DNA of 64,000 nucleotides from Morella rubra (Eukaryota; Streptophyta; Magnoliopsida; Fagales; Myricaceae): NCBI GenBank assembly GCA_003952965.2, contig CM025854.1:28407364-28471363 (forward strand), given 5' to 3'. The position numbers and the translations under genes were made by a program. Positions within the stretch are counted from its first letter, which is position 1. The number at the start of each line of letters is the position of its first letter. The notes below the pieces were generated by a model. It was not told where the DNA came from. It saw only the letters and a list, made by a program, of their open reading frames with translations, and did not search any database. Positions 39,184 through 51,513 of the stretch are shown here, in pieces.

Positions 39184-42100
39184 CTACACCAGAGTCTCCA
39201 GGTCTATAGTAGAATTTGGAAGAAGATTCAAAGACTGCAGATATGTAGCTCCAGATGACAGTACAAAGTAACAAGTAGAGTTAAATCTTCTAATACCTCT
39301 CTCAAACCTGGATCTGCGAACTGCCTGACGAACATGACTTTCATTCATTTGCAGGAGTTCATCAAATTTACGCGGTTGATGCAACAAAGGTCCCGAGAAT
39401 CCATTGTGGTTGCCTTTGCTTTTGTAGCTCTGTAACGGATGAAGAAAATTAAAACAGAATCTGTGCAATGTATGCAAAACTGAAAGGCGTCTTATTTGTG
39501 GTGGGCAATACCAAAATTAAAGATTAGTTTCCAAATTCGAGTCGAACTGAAAGAACTTATGTTCATTAACTTTCAATTTCAGCATTAGGTTTTAGACAAA
39601 GATCGCACCCTTACCATATTATTTGTATCAGGAGAATGGTTTGAGTCGGATGCATCAGAAGAATCTGACCCATCAAGAAGGTGTTGCTGCTTCTGCGCTT
39701 CATGCTTGGCAGCCTCAATCGAATTAGTAACAGCCCTGCATAAAAGATCTCCATTCCGTTTTCTGGTTAGGTAAGATGTCTTCGCAAATGATGGATCTAA
39801 TGCACTAATTTTGCTTTTTGATCCATCTGATATTGTGGATGTAGCATCCTCTTTTCGCCTCTTTGCCCATGCAAAGCCGCTTGATGCTAAGAGATCTGTC
39901 GGACCTGAAAATGCACTGGCCCCTTGACATTCATTCATCACTCGGGAAGTCTCTGACATCGTATCAAATGATGGCTTTAGTGACTCTCCGCGCACAAAAC
40001 CACCTTTTTCTTTTGTAATACCCACATTACTGTCATGGTTTTGATCAGCAAGTTGAGTGTCATGGTGCATCCCCTGTATAAAGAAAGATCAACAAACTAG
40101 TAATCAGAAGCTTTCTTCCTTTTTTAACTGTCGCAAACTCGAAAGAGAAAGATAGAGAGAGCGACCTGTTTTTTTGCTAATTTACTGATTCTGTTTGTTT
40201 CGTGCAAAGTTTTACGGGCTCTACTAGGTTTCCTTGATGCAGCAGGTTCTCTCGCTCTAGCACCCGGCTTTTTCCTGGAAGAACAAAATGCAATGCTGTC
40301 ATGCACTTGGTGTGGTTTCCTTCCATCAAGTAATTTGTCTATTTGATTTTATAAGTACTCGATTGCAAGAGTCAGACTAAAAAAGTACCCAAATCACGAG
40401 AAATTCACAAGATTATGGAGACAGAATTTTCATCTTTGTTCTATGATATAGATTCAAAAGAATTTGGGTCAACAGATGAAATCAATTCAAGCCAAAGTTA
40501 CTTGCATGACCTGTATACATAACTACAGAATAAAAAACATTTCACCTTCGCCCATTCTCATGATTTTTGGCATCAATCTCCTTGCAAGGGGGATACTTTG
40601 GCAAGCTTGATGGATCACAAGCAAAAGGCTTTGTATTGAAATACTGGAAAATAGAAGCAGATTCAGACAGTCAAAGCTGACAATTGTAAAGATTTTATCA
40701 GTAATAGCACACGCCACAACCTGATGTGCCAAAATTCTCAGAAAGGAACACAAATTACTACCAAAGCGAACTTGGGAAACCCCAGAAGCAGCAATACCCT
40801 AAATTTTGGTTGAACTCAATAATCGTACTTCACTTTGAAAAAGAACTTCAAACATCTTAAAACTTTTAGTTGAAGTCACCTCAGACATAAGGGCAGAGGA
40901 CGCTGTCCCACGCTTCTGAGGTTCAATGGAAAGCAAAGTGTCTATCAGTTTTACAGCAGTTGTTGGGAAGTCTTTACACTTCTCCGAAAGAGAACCTTCA
41001 TAATTATGCAGGGGTTTAAACATGGCTGCCTGAGGAAGCTTAGAATTTTTCCAGAACTCGTCAGGTGGAGAACCACAAAGCTTGAAAATCTTGTGTAATT
41101 GTTCAATCTGCAGATTAGAGAAGACGAGTGCTGTATAAGAAGTATATGTCGAAATGAGCAATTAACAAGGGAACTAAAATGCAGAAGACACTGCCGTCTC
41201 TTCTACTTTTCCTCAAACTACCATCTGTTGCCAGCCTGAGGCCACGGATAATTGAAAACTGGTAAGAATCATGTGGATCTGGAAAGAATTGTTCTGCGCT
41301 TACCTCAGTGTTCCCTTTGAGGATAGGCTTCCCAAGAAGAAGTTCTGCAAATACACATCCCACACTCCAGAGATCTACCGATACTCCGTAATTTGTCGAC
41401 CCCATCAGAAGTTCAGGAGGACGATACCATAAAGTAACCACACGACTTGTTAGTGGTTGCCTGTTCTTTGGGCTAGTGATATTTGCCAATCCAAAATCCC
41501 CCAGTTTCAGAATCCCTTGGTTGTTTACCAAAATATTTGACACTTTAACGTCTCGATGAATTATACCTCGTAAATGGCAGTGCTCAATTCCACATAATAG
41601 CTGTGTCATGTAACACTTGACCTGCAGAGAAATCAACCTAAACCTTTAACGAGAATCGGAAACTGAACACTCTTATAGCATTTCCTTCATAAAATTTTAA
41701 AATCTCTTGATGAAGATCGAAGAACATATATTGTTTCAACAAATCCATTATCTGTACAGAGCATTTACAAACCTGTGCTTCGCTAAACTTTACATCAGGG
41801 CTGGATATCAGTCCTGCAAGATCGTGTTCCATGTACTCAAACACAAGGTATATGCTACTCGATAATCGAGACGTAATGAGCCCCTCCAATTTGATGATAT
41901 TTGGATGGTCCAGTCTGCGGAGGATCATTATTTCTCGTGCCATAAACCTTATGCTCTCTGCCTGAAAATTTTCAACTCGCACCTTCTTCAGGGCAACCAT
42001 TTTTCCGGTTTCAACTTCACGTGCTCGAAACACGCTGCTGTACGTACCTTGTCCAATCTACAAAGAAAGCAATATGGACAAAAAATATCTTTTATTAGGA

Positions 42101-43200
42101 AAAAAGGAGGAAAACTCAAACCAGTAGAGCGTAGGAAAAATGTTAAAGGAGAGAAGAAAACAACGTCCTGCCTACTAGCTGCATTTCAGCAGGCAAGATA
42201 TGCGATTGCAATTTGCTTACCCATCTCTCTCTCCACTCCGATGTGATAGCGCTCATCCCTGTATTAATTTGTTCCCCAATTCCTCGTGACCCATACCCCA
42301 GAACAGAACCATCATGACAACCTTGTGTAGTTATTGTAGGCGGCAATTTTCGATTTAGATTATTTTTCGGATTATATGAGGTCAGCAAGCCATAAAGTGA
42401 TCACTGACAGGCTAAGCTCGAGTTTCTCACCATGGATTCGAACCATAATTTTTGCAGACTCCCATTTACTTGCCTTCACCTCTAAATAAAATCGCCGACT
42501 ACTTTCCGCTCCCATACTTGACCTCCACGGACCACAACGAGAGCCACTACAACAAACAGCCCACCGGCTGCTCCTCATTTCCGTTATATTATAAAAGATC
42601 TACCGAGGAAACATCGAAATGAAAGTTTTAATAGAATTACGTTCAATTGCCATATCGAAGTTTAGAACAAATAGACAGGGAAAATGAATGTAAACAGCGG
42701 ATGGAGAACAATCAATTGCATTATCCTCTAGGCATTTAAAAATGGGGGGGGGGGGGGGGGGGAAGATGTACGTAGCAATGAAAAAATAAACAAACAAGAT
42801 CAGCTAACTTTGAAGTCATGTTTACCTTCTCCAACTTCTCAAAAGCATCAGCTCTAAGCGGGACCCAACCATCGATGGCTTCGCCTGCGGCAGCGCTAAG
42901 CCAGGTGGGCCACCCGGCGGCGGTTTGTTCGGCTTGCACGTACCTGTGCGAATACCCGAGTTTGAAGCTGAACGAACCCTTGGAATGAGAATTCTCCTTC
43001 TCCTTCTTGGACTTCTTGAGCTCGCGGCACCGATCCTCAGGCCTCTCCTCCCTCCTACTTTTACTACCATCAAATTTTAACGGTCCCGATTGGTTCTTGA
43101 ATGAATGTTGCTCCAGGGTCATCAAGGAGCCATTGTTGTTGTGAGCTGGGTGATCCAAAACAGGGGACGAAGCAGCCCGCTTCGAGGTAATGCAACCCAT
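39184..43200 (-). CDS. CDK-like Ser/Thr kinase (At1g54610 group) with acylation motif
   Basis: Eight coding exons: 43200-42826, 42057-41773, 41621-41304, 41107-40880, 40643-40546, 40274-40166, 40073-39615 and 39429-39184, giving 705 aa. MGCITSK is a myristoylation/palmitoylation signal, so membrane attachment is likely. The family hallmark WPTWLSAAAGEAIDGWVPLR precedes the kinase domain. That domain has IGQGTYSSVF (from residue 126), Lys149 in VALKKV, HRDVKVSN (Asp244), DFGLAN (Asp262), WYRPPELLMG and DLWSVGCVFAELL, all CDK-like, so it looks active. A long Ser/Lys-rich tail ends SGPLLHQPRKFDELL, AVRRSRFERG. The cyclin-binding PSTAIRE is replaced by ESIRFMAREI. The last exon end is uncertain: a stop at 39184, or splicing to 38946-38857. 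Confidence 0.9.
42744..42762. repeat. poly-G tract of 19 bases
   Basis: Uninterrupted G run in the first intron of the CDK-like kinase gene, about 65 bp after the donor; it reads as poly-C in the transcript. Confidence 0.98.
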
Positions 43201-44386
43201 TCAGCATGGATCGAGCAGGCGAATTCAGGTCGACCCAGTCCCACTCCCCTTACATATTCTCAAGAATGGGATTGCATTGCCTCTAGAGAGAAATGGGGCC
43301 GCTGGCTTAAACCCCCTGACAAACAGCAAAGAAGAAACCTTTTTTTGTTGTTTTTGGCAGGTTTTCTCTGTTGTCCTCTTGGCCTCTGCGAGATCTGCGG
43401 GGGAATTGGAGGGTGGGGTGGTTTTCCTGGGACAAACGGCCCGAAAGGAAAGGAAGCGAGAGAGAGAGAAAGAGAGAGATCGTAGGTCCCAATCTGTACA
43501 TCTTTACGTCGTGTGTTTGGGTGCGTTTGGGGGGTCTCCCTTTTTCTTGGTTTTGGAAAAGGAAGAAAAAGGTGAAATGTAACCGTTTGGAAGTTCTGTT
43601 ATTATTTTCCATTTGTTGCTTAGATTTGGAAAGAGAGGGAGGGAGAGTGTGGTAGTTGCAAGGCTAACCGCCCAACGGCTCCACTGCAACTTGTAATAAC
43701 CTCTCGGCGGTTGGGGTACATATTTAGGCTAGCAGTTTTTTTTTTCACTTTATTTTTAAGGTAACTTATCTGGTTCCTGGATATCATTTGTTTTTTGTTG
43801 GATATATCATTTCCTTTCGAGCGAAAAGACATCCTTAAATTCACGGTCCTTCCCAGCTGGGCTCAAGTTTTGATTTTTAAGTCTTCTTCCTTTCACACCT
43901 GGTACCACAAACGCAAGAAAATATGATATTAAATAATGATAGCAGTACAAAAATTATATTACACATTGAGTAGCAACGCCGATATGCAAGAAATTTCACA
44001 AAGATTTGCCGGTCAAAGTTTATCAGGATCTCAGCCACCTTGTGATTCTTTTGTAGCCAATCTGCAACACGTGGACATATCCGTGTGGTTATTTGGCTTG
44101 GACCTCAAATTGCCGGCACTTAAGCTACATCCATATGTAACTTATAGTCATCTCCTATTTACGCGTAAACAAAATCATATAATCGGAATTTAACAAATTA
44201 CAGATGCAAGTCGTGTATACACAGCGTTATCAACGAATTGCAGATGCAGCAAACATTTCAGCTGAGGGGCTAATAATTAAGCCTTTCATGTGATGTCTAC
44301 GTTCTACATTGCTTCTTTTATGCCATGTCAGTCCACTCGAGACAAACACTGGCCTGATGCTGCATTAGAGATTTTAGCAGAGCAGC
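43201..44386. other. kinase promoter and WRKY 3' flank
   Basis: GA-rich DNA at about 43455-43480 and 43630-43650 lies in the leader/promoter of the kinase. The sequence near 44387 should include the WRKY 3' UTR. No other gene was seen. Confidence 0.45.
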
Positions 44387-47300
44387 TTACACTGTGACTT
44401 GCTCTTCTTTTAGCTGTAGAAGTACAGGCCTTTGGTCATTATTTCCAAAATCCATCTCTCTAAGCTGTGGATGTTTCTGAGACACCACCTTCTGTGGTGC
44501 AATTCTATTGGCTGCGTTGTGGTTGCTGTTTCTAGCTGCTGGGATATCATGATTGTGCTTTCCCTCATATGTTGTTATGACAGCTTTGGGGTCCGTTGAA
44601 GCTCTCTCGACATGCTTACGGACGTTGCATCCCACATGAGTGCATTTGTAATAGCTCCTGTTAATAGATTGTGAGTCATCAACATGATGCTTTCAGAAAT
44701 TAATCATTTATGGTTTAAGTGCCAAGAGAAACTGCAACAACTCCGGAGACATTCTGAAATCGTGAGCACTAAAGCCAACAGAACTAAGCAGCTTATTGAA
44801 ACATAGGAGACAAAACAAGTTAATTGAAGTCACCATTAATTACCATGGGAGGAGGTAAGACAAGATCAAAACACAAACTTTTGGAAGGGATGATATAATT
44901 TATACACTGAGTTCTAATATACTCGAAGTGGGAATATGTATTAACTTCGATCCAATGAATAAAAAGTAGCCTAAACCGACCTTTTTGTTGCCAAAACTCT
45001 AGCATGAACCTTGTGAAATGCATATTGAAATTCTTCCCATATCTAAACTCTTTAATTTTACCAGTATTTTAGGGTTTCAAGCTTCAGTACATCACTTGTT
45101 TAGCTCCTTTTAACATATGAAATTTTAGCTATATCCCAAATGGAGAATAAGTAGATCGCTTTTACACAATTGATTGTGGTTCAGACAATCATAATCAGCT
45201 GCTAGCCACTCATTTTAAAATCATACCAACAGCAAAGGTTCAGCTTAGAGGTAACTAACTAATTTATCCAGAAGATTTTATGGCCAATTAACTGGGGCCA
45301 AAATTGATGCAACTCTACTACTCAATTTGTGTGATTTTTACAATATCATGTCAGAAAGATAATTACTGTAATGTCCTTAGACCCACTTGCACCAAGCAAT
45401 CAGTGGAACAAAATGCAAACAAAGAGAAATATTGATGAAGTAACCACCTTGGATGAGGATTGCCTTTGACCACCTTCTGCCCATATTTGCGCCACCTGTA
45501 GCCATCATCTAAAAGATCAACTTCACTTCTTGTTTGCACAATAATTTTTGGTTCTGTCACCGTCTTGTGTGGCAAACGTCCCTCAGATGTCCCAGCATCT
45601 GTGATCCTGCACTTCAAGGCCGTGGTTTTTCAGAAAAAGAAAAAACATAGGTAAAAAGATGATTTAGAAGTAATAGGTTGGCAACATGCCTTCTCTTTGG
45701 ATTTGGCACATCACCATCCCCCTCTTCTCTTCCTTCCGCATCACCTTCTTCCTCACTGTCACTTGATCCAAGTAACTGAGTGGATGCTGCTTGAGTAGAT
45801 TCCTGAACCCTCTCAGGAACTGAATAAGCTGGAGCAGTCTCACTTGACTTGTTCCAATTTCCAGCCTGGCCTTGCAAACCTAAAGATAAGCCATTTAAAT
45901 CACTACCTTCTTTTGGACGCTTACTGGACTGAGGCAGTTCATGATTATGCTGGCCTTTGTAGATAATTTCAGTTATTTGTCCATCAGGAGATCGCTCAAC
46001 CTTTTTTCTGACAGGGCAATTCAGATGTGTGCATTTGTAATAGCTTCGTGGAAATTCACTGCCCTTAACCTGCTTCTGTCCATATTTACGCCAGTTGTAG
46101 CCATCATCAGCAGGCTTATCAATGGCAATGGAAGGAGGTTGGTACTTCCTATCAGAATGAGAAGCCTCTGATGATTCCATCATAGAGCTTCTGGGGTCTG
46201 ATGTTGAGGGCGCCATCTGCCATAGTGAAGCATCTCCTAGATTTAAGGAAGGATTATCTGTCAGTGACTCCGTAGGAGCTGCTACCGAAGAAGGTTGATA
46301 TTCGACTTGAATATGAGATTGGGCGAGTGCAGCTTGAGCTGTAACCTGTGCCAAGGCCTGCTGATGCGATATCCCAAAGGGGCTCTGCATGAATTTCAGG
46401 AACCAAAATATGAGTGCAACAAAATTTAGTCAATACCCTCGAGAAAATTAGTTGGCATTGTTACAGTAAACTATATGGCATTAAGCACCATCAGCAATGC
46501 ATGCTGCCTTGCTTGTTGCCTGTATTGTGCTTTCTTGGATTGCTTACGTGGGCAATCACTCGCTTTCTCAACTCTAAGATTTCTGATGCAACTAAGTCTG
46601 CAAATATTTCGTTTCTGAGCAAATTATCCAAGTTGTCAAGAAAGAAATACAGGCCAATGAAACTTTTGTTTTTGACTAACCCAACAATGCATGATTAGCT
46701 ACTAAAAGTAATAGATATAAACAAAAGTATATGGACATGCCAACATAATATGTCATCTCATCTAATTAACTCTGTACAGCCCGGAAGTTCATATTCGTGA
46801 AGAGTTCTCAAACAGTGACTTGTCTTTTCGCATTTTATAGACATTTTCCAACAACGTCGCATAATCTGTACCCTTCCTCACCAAAAATGAAAAAAAAAAA
46901 AAAAAAATGCCCAACATGTCTTTACCATCTCCAAGTCCTCAAACCAAATGGGTCTATTTAGACTGACAGAACATTAACTTTTTCACCCATGTGAATATTA
47001 GACAATAGAAGGTCCTTTTGATGTCCCATTGACTTTGGATTCATCGATGCGCTTTGCTTGGAAAGATCTGAGCTTAGAACCTATACAAACCCCATCCCAT
47101 CCCCATAACAGCAGGGCTTCAGACTTGAACTCCCTCTAGAGTTCAAAGCCCCCGTCATATGAGTCGCAATCTTGAGGACAAAGTCGAACAAATTATGTTA
47201 CATCGAAGTCGTTTCTTGAGCTGATGATCTGTAATGCACTCTTCAATGAAAGCATCAACAGCCACCTACATCTTACCCTTAGCTCTCAGCCTCAACACAG

Positions 47301-47821
47301 TACTATTAAACAAGCATCAATGCATCATGCATCTCTATAAAATTACTTTCCCAGCTTCGGAATCGTCGTATTAATACAGAATTAACAAAAAAACCTACAA
47401 TTCATTCAATTACCTGAGGCGGAAAGAAGCCGGGCGAGTTAAGCAAGCCAGAGGGGCTTAACCCAGGTGGAATTGTGAACAACTGAGACCGAGCAACCAC
47501 CAAATTCACCGGCCGACTCTGCTTAAACCCAGAACTCGTATCGGAACCCAGTTCCTTGGACGAATTATCGGTATAAAAACTAGGCCTCGCGAGCGGAGAG
47601 GCCATGGCTCCGGCGAGGAGCTGCGAGAAGGACCGGCACCCAGAGTCCGGATAGTTGTCGGAGAACAAGCTGGAGACCAGAGTCATGGGTCCCGGGCTCG
47701 CTCCAGGTCCACCAGTGAAGAAGGTCTCCATGGATGGACGCGGTGGCAACGTTATTGTAGGACGTGATGGCGGCGGCGGCGCGGGCGAAGAAACTCTCGC
47801 TGAATCTTCCTTCTTTGACAT
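44387..47821 (-). CDS. WRKY4: group I WRKY transcription factor (WRKY3/4-like)
   Basis: Four coding exons, 47821-47414, 46384-45690, 45606-45448 and 44657-44387, give 510 aa. It binds W-box DNA through two WRKY domains. The first has WRKYGQK at 234-240 with C-X4-C-X22-HNH; the second has WRKYGQK at 406-412 with C-X4-C-X23-HNH. The intron between GNPHPR and SYYK is the conserved R-type intron of this domain. The N-terminus has [29 protein letters not shown] and [13 protein letters not shown]. These Ser-Pro sites are MAPK targets in group I members. The end [10 protein letters not shown] is also typical of WRKY3/4. Intron 2 has an apparent GC donor (AAG/GCATGT). MSKKED is taken as the start, not the upstream in-frame Met, because it fits the family. 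Assignment to WRKY3/4 is from memory, not a tree. Confidence 0.93.
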
Positions 47822-47879
47822 AGTACCTCTTCCTCTCTCTATCCAACTCTCTTTCAACCCCCTTGCTTCTCTCCCTGCA

Positions 47880-47937
47880 ACTCTCTCTCTGAGCAAATAT
47901 CTCTATCTCAGTTCATTTCTCTCTCCCTCTCTCTGCT

Positions 47938-47971
<34 letters not shown>

Positions 47972-47975
47972 ACTG
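47880..47975 (-). repeat. (CT)n-rich leader of the WRKY gene
   Basis: CT/GA microsatellite just upstream of the WRKY start codon (uninterrupted CT at about 47940-47968). It probably lies in or next to the untranslated leader. Confidence 0.75.
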
Positions 47976-50562
47976 CAACTACTTTTTGATTTTCTTGCTT
48001 TCGCGTTGGTGAAGTAATGATGGTTGCGTTCTAGTTGTTCCGTGCTATTTTCAAATTACATGCCAGTGTAAAGTCCACGGAGGAGAATCGGAAAACGACA
48101 CCCCCTTCTCTTTTTTTCTTTTTTCTTTTTTATATTTTTCATTAATTTCAACCTTCTGTTAAAACTTTTGGTAGAAAATGAAATTAAAATCCAAAAAATC
48201 CCAACGTTTTTTCTAAAGATATATATTTGTGCGTATATAAATACATATATAATTCCCTCCAAATTGCGCCAAATGACATGCAGGCGTGTACGGGACTCTA
48301 AGATTTGACTTTATTGCCCACCAAGACCGGCACCTGGCCGAATTGGACAACCTTCCCTCTCAGACAAGCTCCTATACAGTTCACAGTCTTTTACTCTATA
48401 ATATAAATACTTATTAAAAATAAAAATACTCGATCCCATGACCCCTCCACTTTTTTTTTTTTCAGAGCAAATTCACAGGCACACATTTTTATTTGTGGGT
48501 TAAAAAAATCATTAGTTTGGACCGAGATGGAGTGACGTCGTGGTTTTATTCTTGAGATTTTATTAGCACAGCCAGCGCAATTATAATATTTATCGGAGAT
48601 ATCCGCCCCGTTGTTAAATAATGATCAGAGGATTCCTTCCTAAAGAAAAATATATATGGATGTTGTTATTAAAAAAAAAGAAAAAAAAATAGATGTAGAT
48701 GTGGAAGGGTAAAAAAGGTAGAGATGGAAATTTTTCCGCTTCCTTTTAAAAGTTTAATTTACTTTGATTTTGTTTTAGTGTTTTCAAATCTGTGCTAGTT
48801 TTAAAGAGAATAAGAACTTCGGATGTCAAAAGGGCATATTAAGTGAAAGGCAATCATCCAAACCTTTGTTAGGTTCGGTGGAGATTTTTGGAATAAACTC
48901 GGCCCTTAATAATAAGAATATTAAATAACTTTCTCAAAAGGAAAAAGTTTGGGTTTAATACAATTTTTCCTCCTTTAATTATTAAGGTTTTGACATTTTG
49001 CATTTGATCAATCTCATATATCTTATTAATCATCAACTTTTACATAAATCATTTATGACACAATTTATTCAAAATAAAATTTGTTTCAAAATCTCATCAA
49101 TATATAAATATATAAAAAAAATTAATTTCAATTTATTTAATGAACATCGCATGATATAGTTTTATTCATAGAAATAGATTGGTAATTACTACCCCCAATG
49201 TGCGTTACCTTGGGTCGTACTTTCCAGACTCATTTATCCGAATACAAAAATACTCACAAAAACAAAAGGCGGTCCAACTCACACTTAATCGAAAATTAGG
49301 TAGTTCAGATCATCAGGTACACCAGAAACAAATAATAATAATACATTATCAAGTAGTTAAGATGAAGAAGGGACAAGAGAAAAATTTGGAGAAACATCGC
49401 TTTGAGTCCTATAATTACTAATATAATTTTAAATATGAGTCTAAACTATCATCTGTGACACATTGAACCCATGAACTACTAAATTTTATCAATTTGTACT
49501 TCTAAAAAACCTAATAATCAAACTCATTTCATATGTGTTGTGAATGAACCATGTAATAAAATTTTGACCATCATATTTTATTTTAAAGCGTAATTTAATT
49601 AAATGTGAAAGTTGAAGGACGCAATATATCAAAATTAGTAATTTAGACTTTTTTTTTAAATTACATTGTTAGTTTAATGGCCTGATGTCTCTACGAAAAA
49701 TATCTAAGTCCTGAAGCCAAGCCACTCAGATTTGGGTCCATCAATTTTGATATGCAAGTTGTGAGCAAGAGCAATGCTGGCAATTGCCGACCAGGGAAGG
49801 AAAGTAGTACGTGCGGGGCGCTATGGACAGCGCTGAGCTGCCTTTGCGTTTTTTATTATAAAAGTACACGTGCGTGTACAAAATCCGAGCCACAACTTCT
49901 CCAAATCCACTCCGCCCATTAAAGCAAAGAAGAGGATTGCTCTCGTACAACTGCGGGACCCACCAAGGCTAGCGTCATTATGGGCTCATGGTGCCGTTTA
50001 CTTCGCTCGGACAGAACCGACCCGTTATTCATTAACCGTACATCGGTCGGGTCATTCTTCGCGCGCGGCCACACGTTGGGATATTATCTATTGAGGCCAA
50101 AATAATATCTAGTGGGAACTTAGAAAAAGCGGTTTAGTTATAAATCTTATTCGATAATAGGACAAAAAAAACTTATTTGTTAAAAATAAAAATATGTTGA
50201 GTTATAAATCTTATTTGTCCCGGAAAATGGTTATTTGCCCAGAGACACTTTCTGAGCTTTTAACTTTTCAGATTTTAAAATTTTTCATAGCTTCCTCATA
50301 AAAAATTTAATATTTACAAAAAAAAAATATTTTAAAAGAAATAGATTGATAGTTTTTTTTACTAGTAACCAGAGAAATTCAAACACTCATTTACATACAC
50401 CGAGTTCGATCGAATTTGATTTAGTATTTACACTAGTTAAATTTAACGTTGTAACAAATTTCAAAGAGATTGACCGATCAATTGACCAACTCTTATTTAA
50501 GTCGCGAATTTGTTTGTACAAATAGTAATTTATCTCCTAATATGCACTTAACCTACACTCTT
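47976..50562. other. intergenic sequence, no gene seen
   Basis: Strongly AT-rich DNA. Frames at 49179-49421 and 49870-50094 have no recognisable domain. Confidence 0.45.
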
Positions 50563-50570
50563 AAGGCCCC

Positions 50571-50701
50571 ACCACCGCCAAAGAGCTTCAGCTCAGGTGG
50601 CACGTCCTCCCTTTGGGGAGGGTTAGGTCCAGGGGTCGAATCCCCCCTCTTCCGCAGGCTATAAGTCTGCTCCACCACCATTTGCCTAAAAAAAAAAAAA
50701 A
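50571..50701 (+). mobile_element. tRNA-derived SINE with target-site duplication
   Basis: Box A GCTCAGGTGG (50591-50600) and box B GGTCGAATCC (50634-50643) define a tRNA-type promoter. A tRNA-unrelated tail follows and then about 17 A. AAGGCCCC flanks both sides (50563-50570 and 50702-50709), a good target-site duplication that marks a genuine retroposition. It differs in sequence from the SINE-like unit at 4452. Confidence 0.85.
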
Positions 50702-50709
50702 AAGGCCCC

Positions 50710-51513
50710 CCCACTTGAGCTACCAATTGGGTCGATTGGTAGTTTCACATTCAGCCTCCAGATCCAATTTTTCTTCCATCTGGTGGTTGAGGACATTTAT
50801 GGATCTCTACTTTGTGTCGTAGACAAACTATAACAAATTATGATCTTACAAAGGCAATAAACTTGTTACGTGTGGCTCGGACAAAAAGAAATCCATTTTC
50901 ACGTGCAGATGGAGACGTGGGTCCGAGTTCTGATCCACTAGTACTTCCTTATCGTCAGCAAAGACTTCCTTATCGTCAGCAAAGAGTGGAGAGCAGCCTC
51001 GGCTAGTTATTTTATAGATCACACGTTTTACAATGTCAAACTGTGCACCCCAGAGAACAAACAAGCAACTTCTGATATGATAACCTACGCAACAGCTGGT
51101 ATATTATAAAATCATACCCAGAAATCATTCCAAGTAGCATTTCACTCCAAATTTCGCTTCCAGCAATCATGATGCCAAGTTCATAACATAGTTTACAAGT
51201 TTTTTAACCCACAAAGCTCCCCACCTCAAACTTTGAGGCTCAAAGTAGTCACTCAAAAATAAAAACATAAAGAGCAAATATGGAGGAAGTGGTGAAGAAT
51301 AGCAATTTCCCTTTCCGAAATAGTGGAAGAAACTGATTTCCGTGGGCTTCCAAGGATCGGACCCATTACAAAATCCTTACCTCACTAAGCGAGTCATAGA
51401 AGCAAGCGGTACATCATTTTGGGTCTCTTTCCTGAATAATATGCGGGTCACTGTGGACGAAAGAACCACTATCTGTTCAACTCGAAAGTGCATGTACAAG
51501 GAAATTAGGATCC
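50710..51513. other. intergenic DNA and 3' flank of the DUF3598 gene
   Basis: Contains a 21-bp direct repeat (ACTTCCTTATCGTCAGCAAA at 50942 and 50965). The region up to 51513 should include the 3' UTR of the minus-strand gene. Confidence 0.5.

Noticed and set aside
42822-43073. Overlapping frame antiparallel or shifted to the kinase first exon
   Set aside because: It is a shifted reading of the same DNA as the MGC-type kinase exon, which has clear family motifs in the other frame.
47580-47846. Second frame over the WRKY first exon
   Set aside because: Shifted reading of the WRKY N-terminus; the true frame carries the SPGPMTLV and [10 protein letters not shown] motifs.
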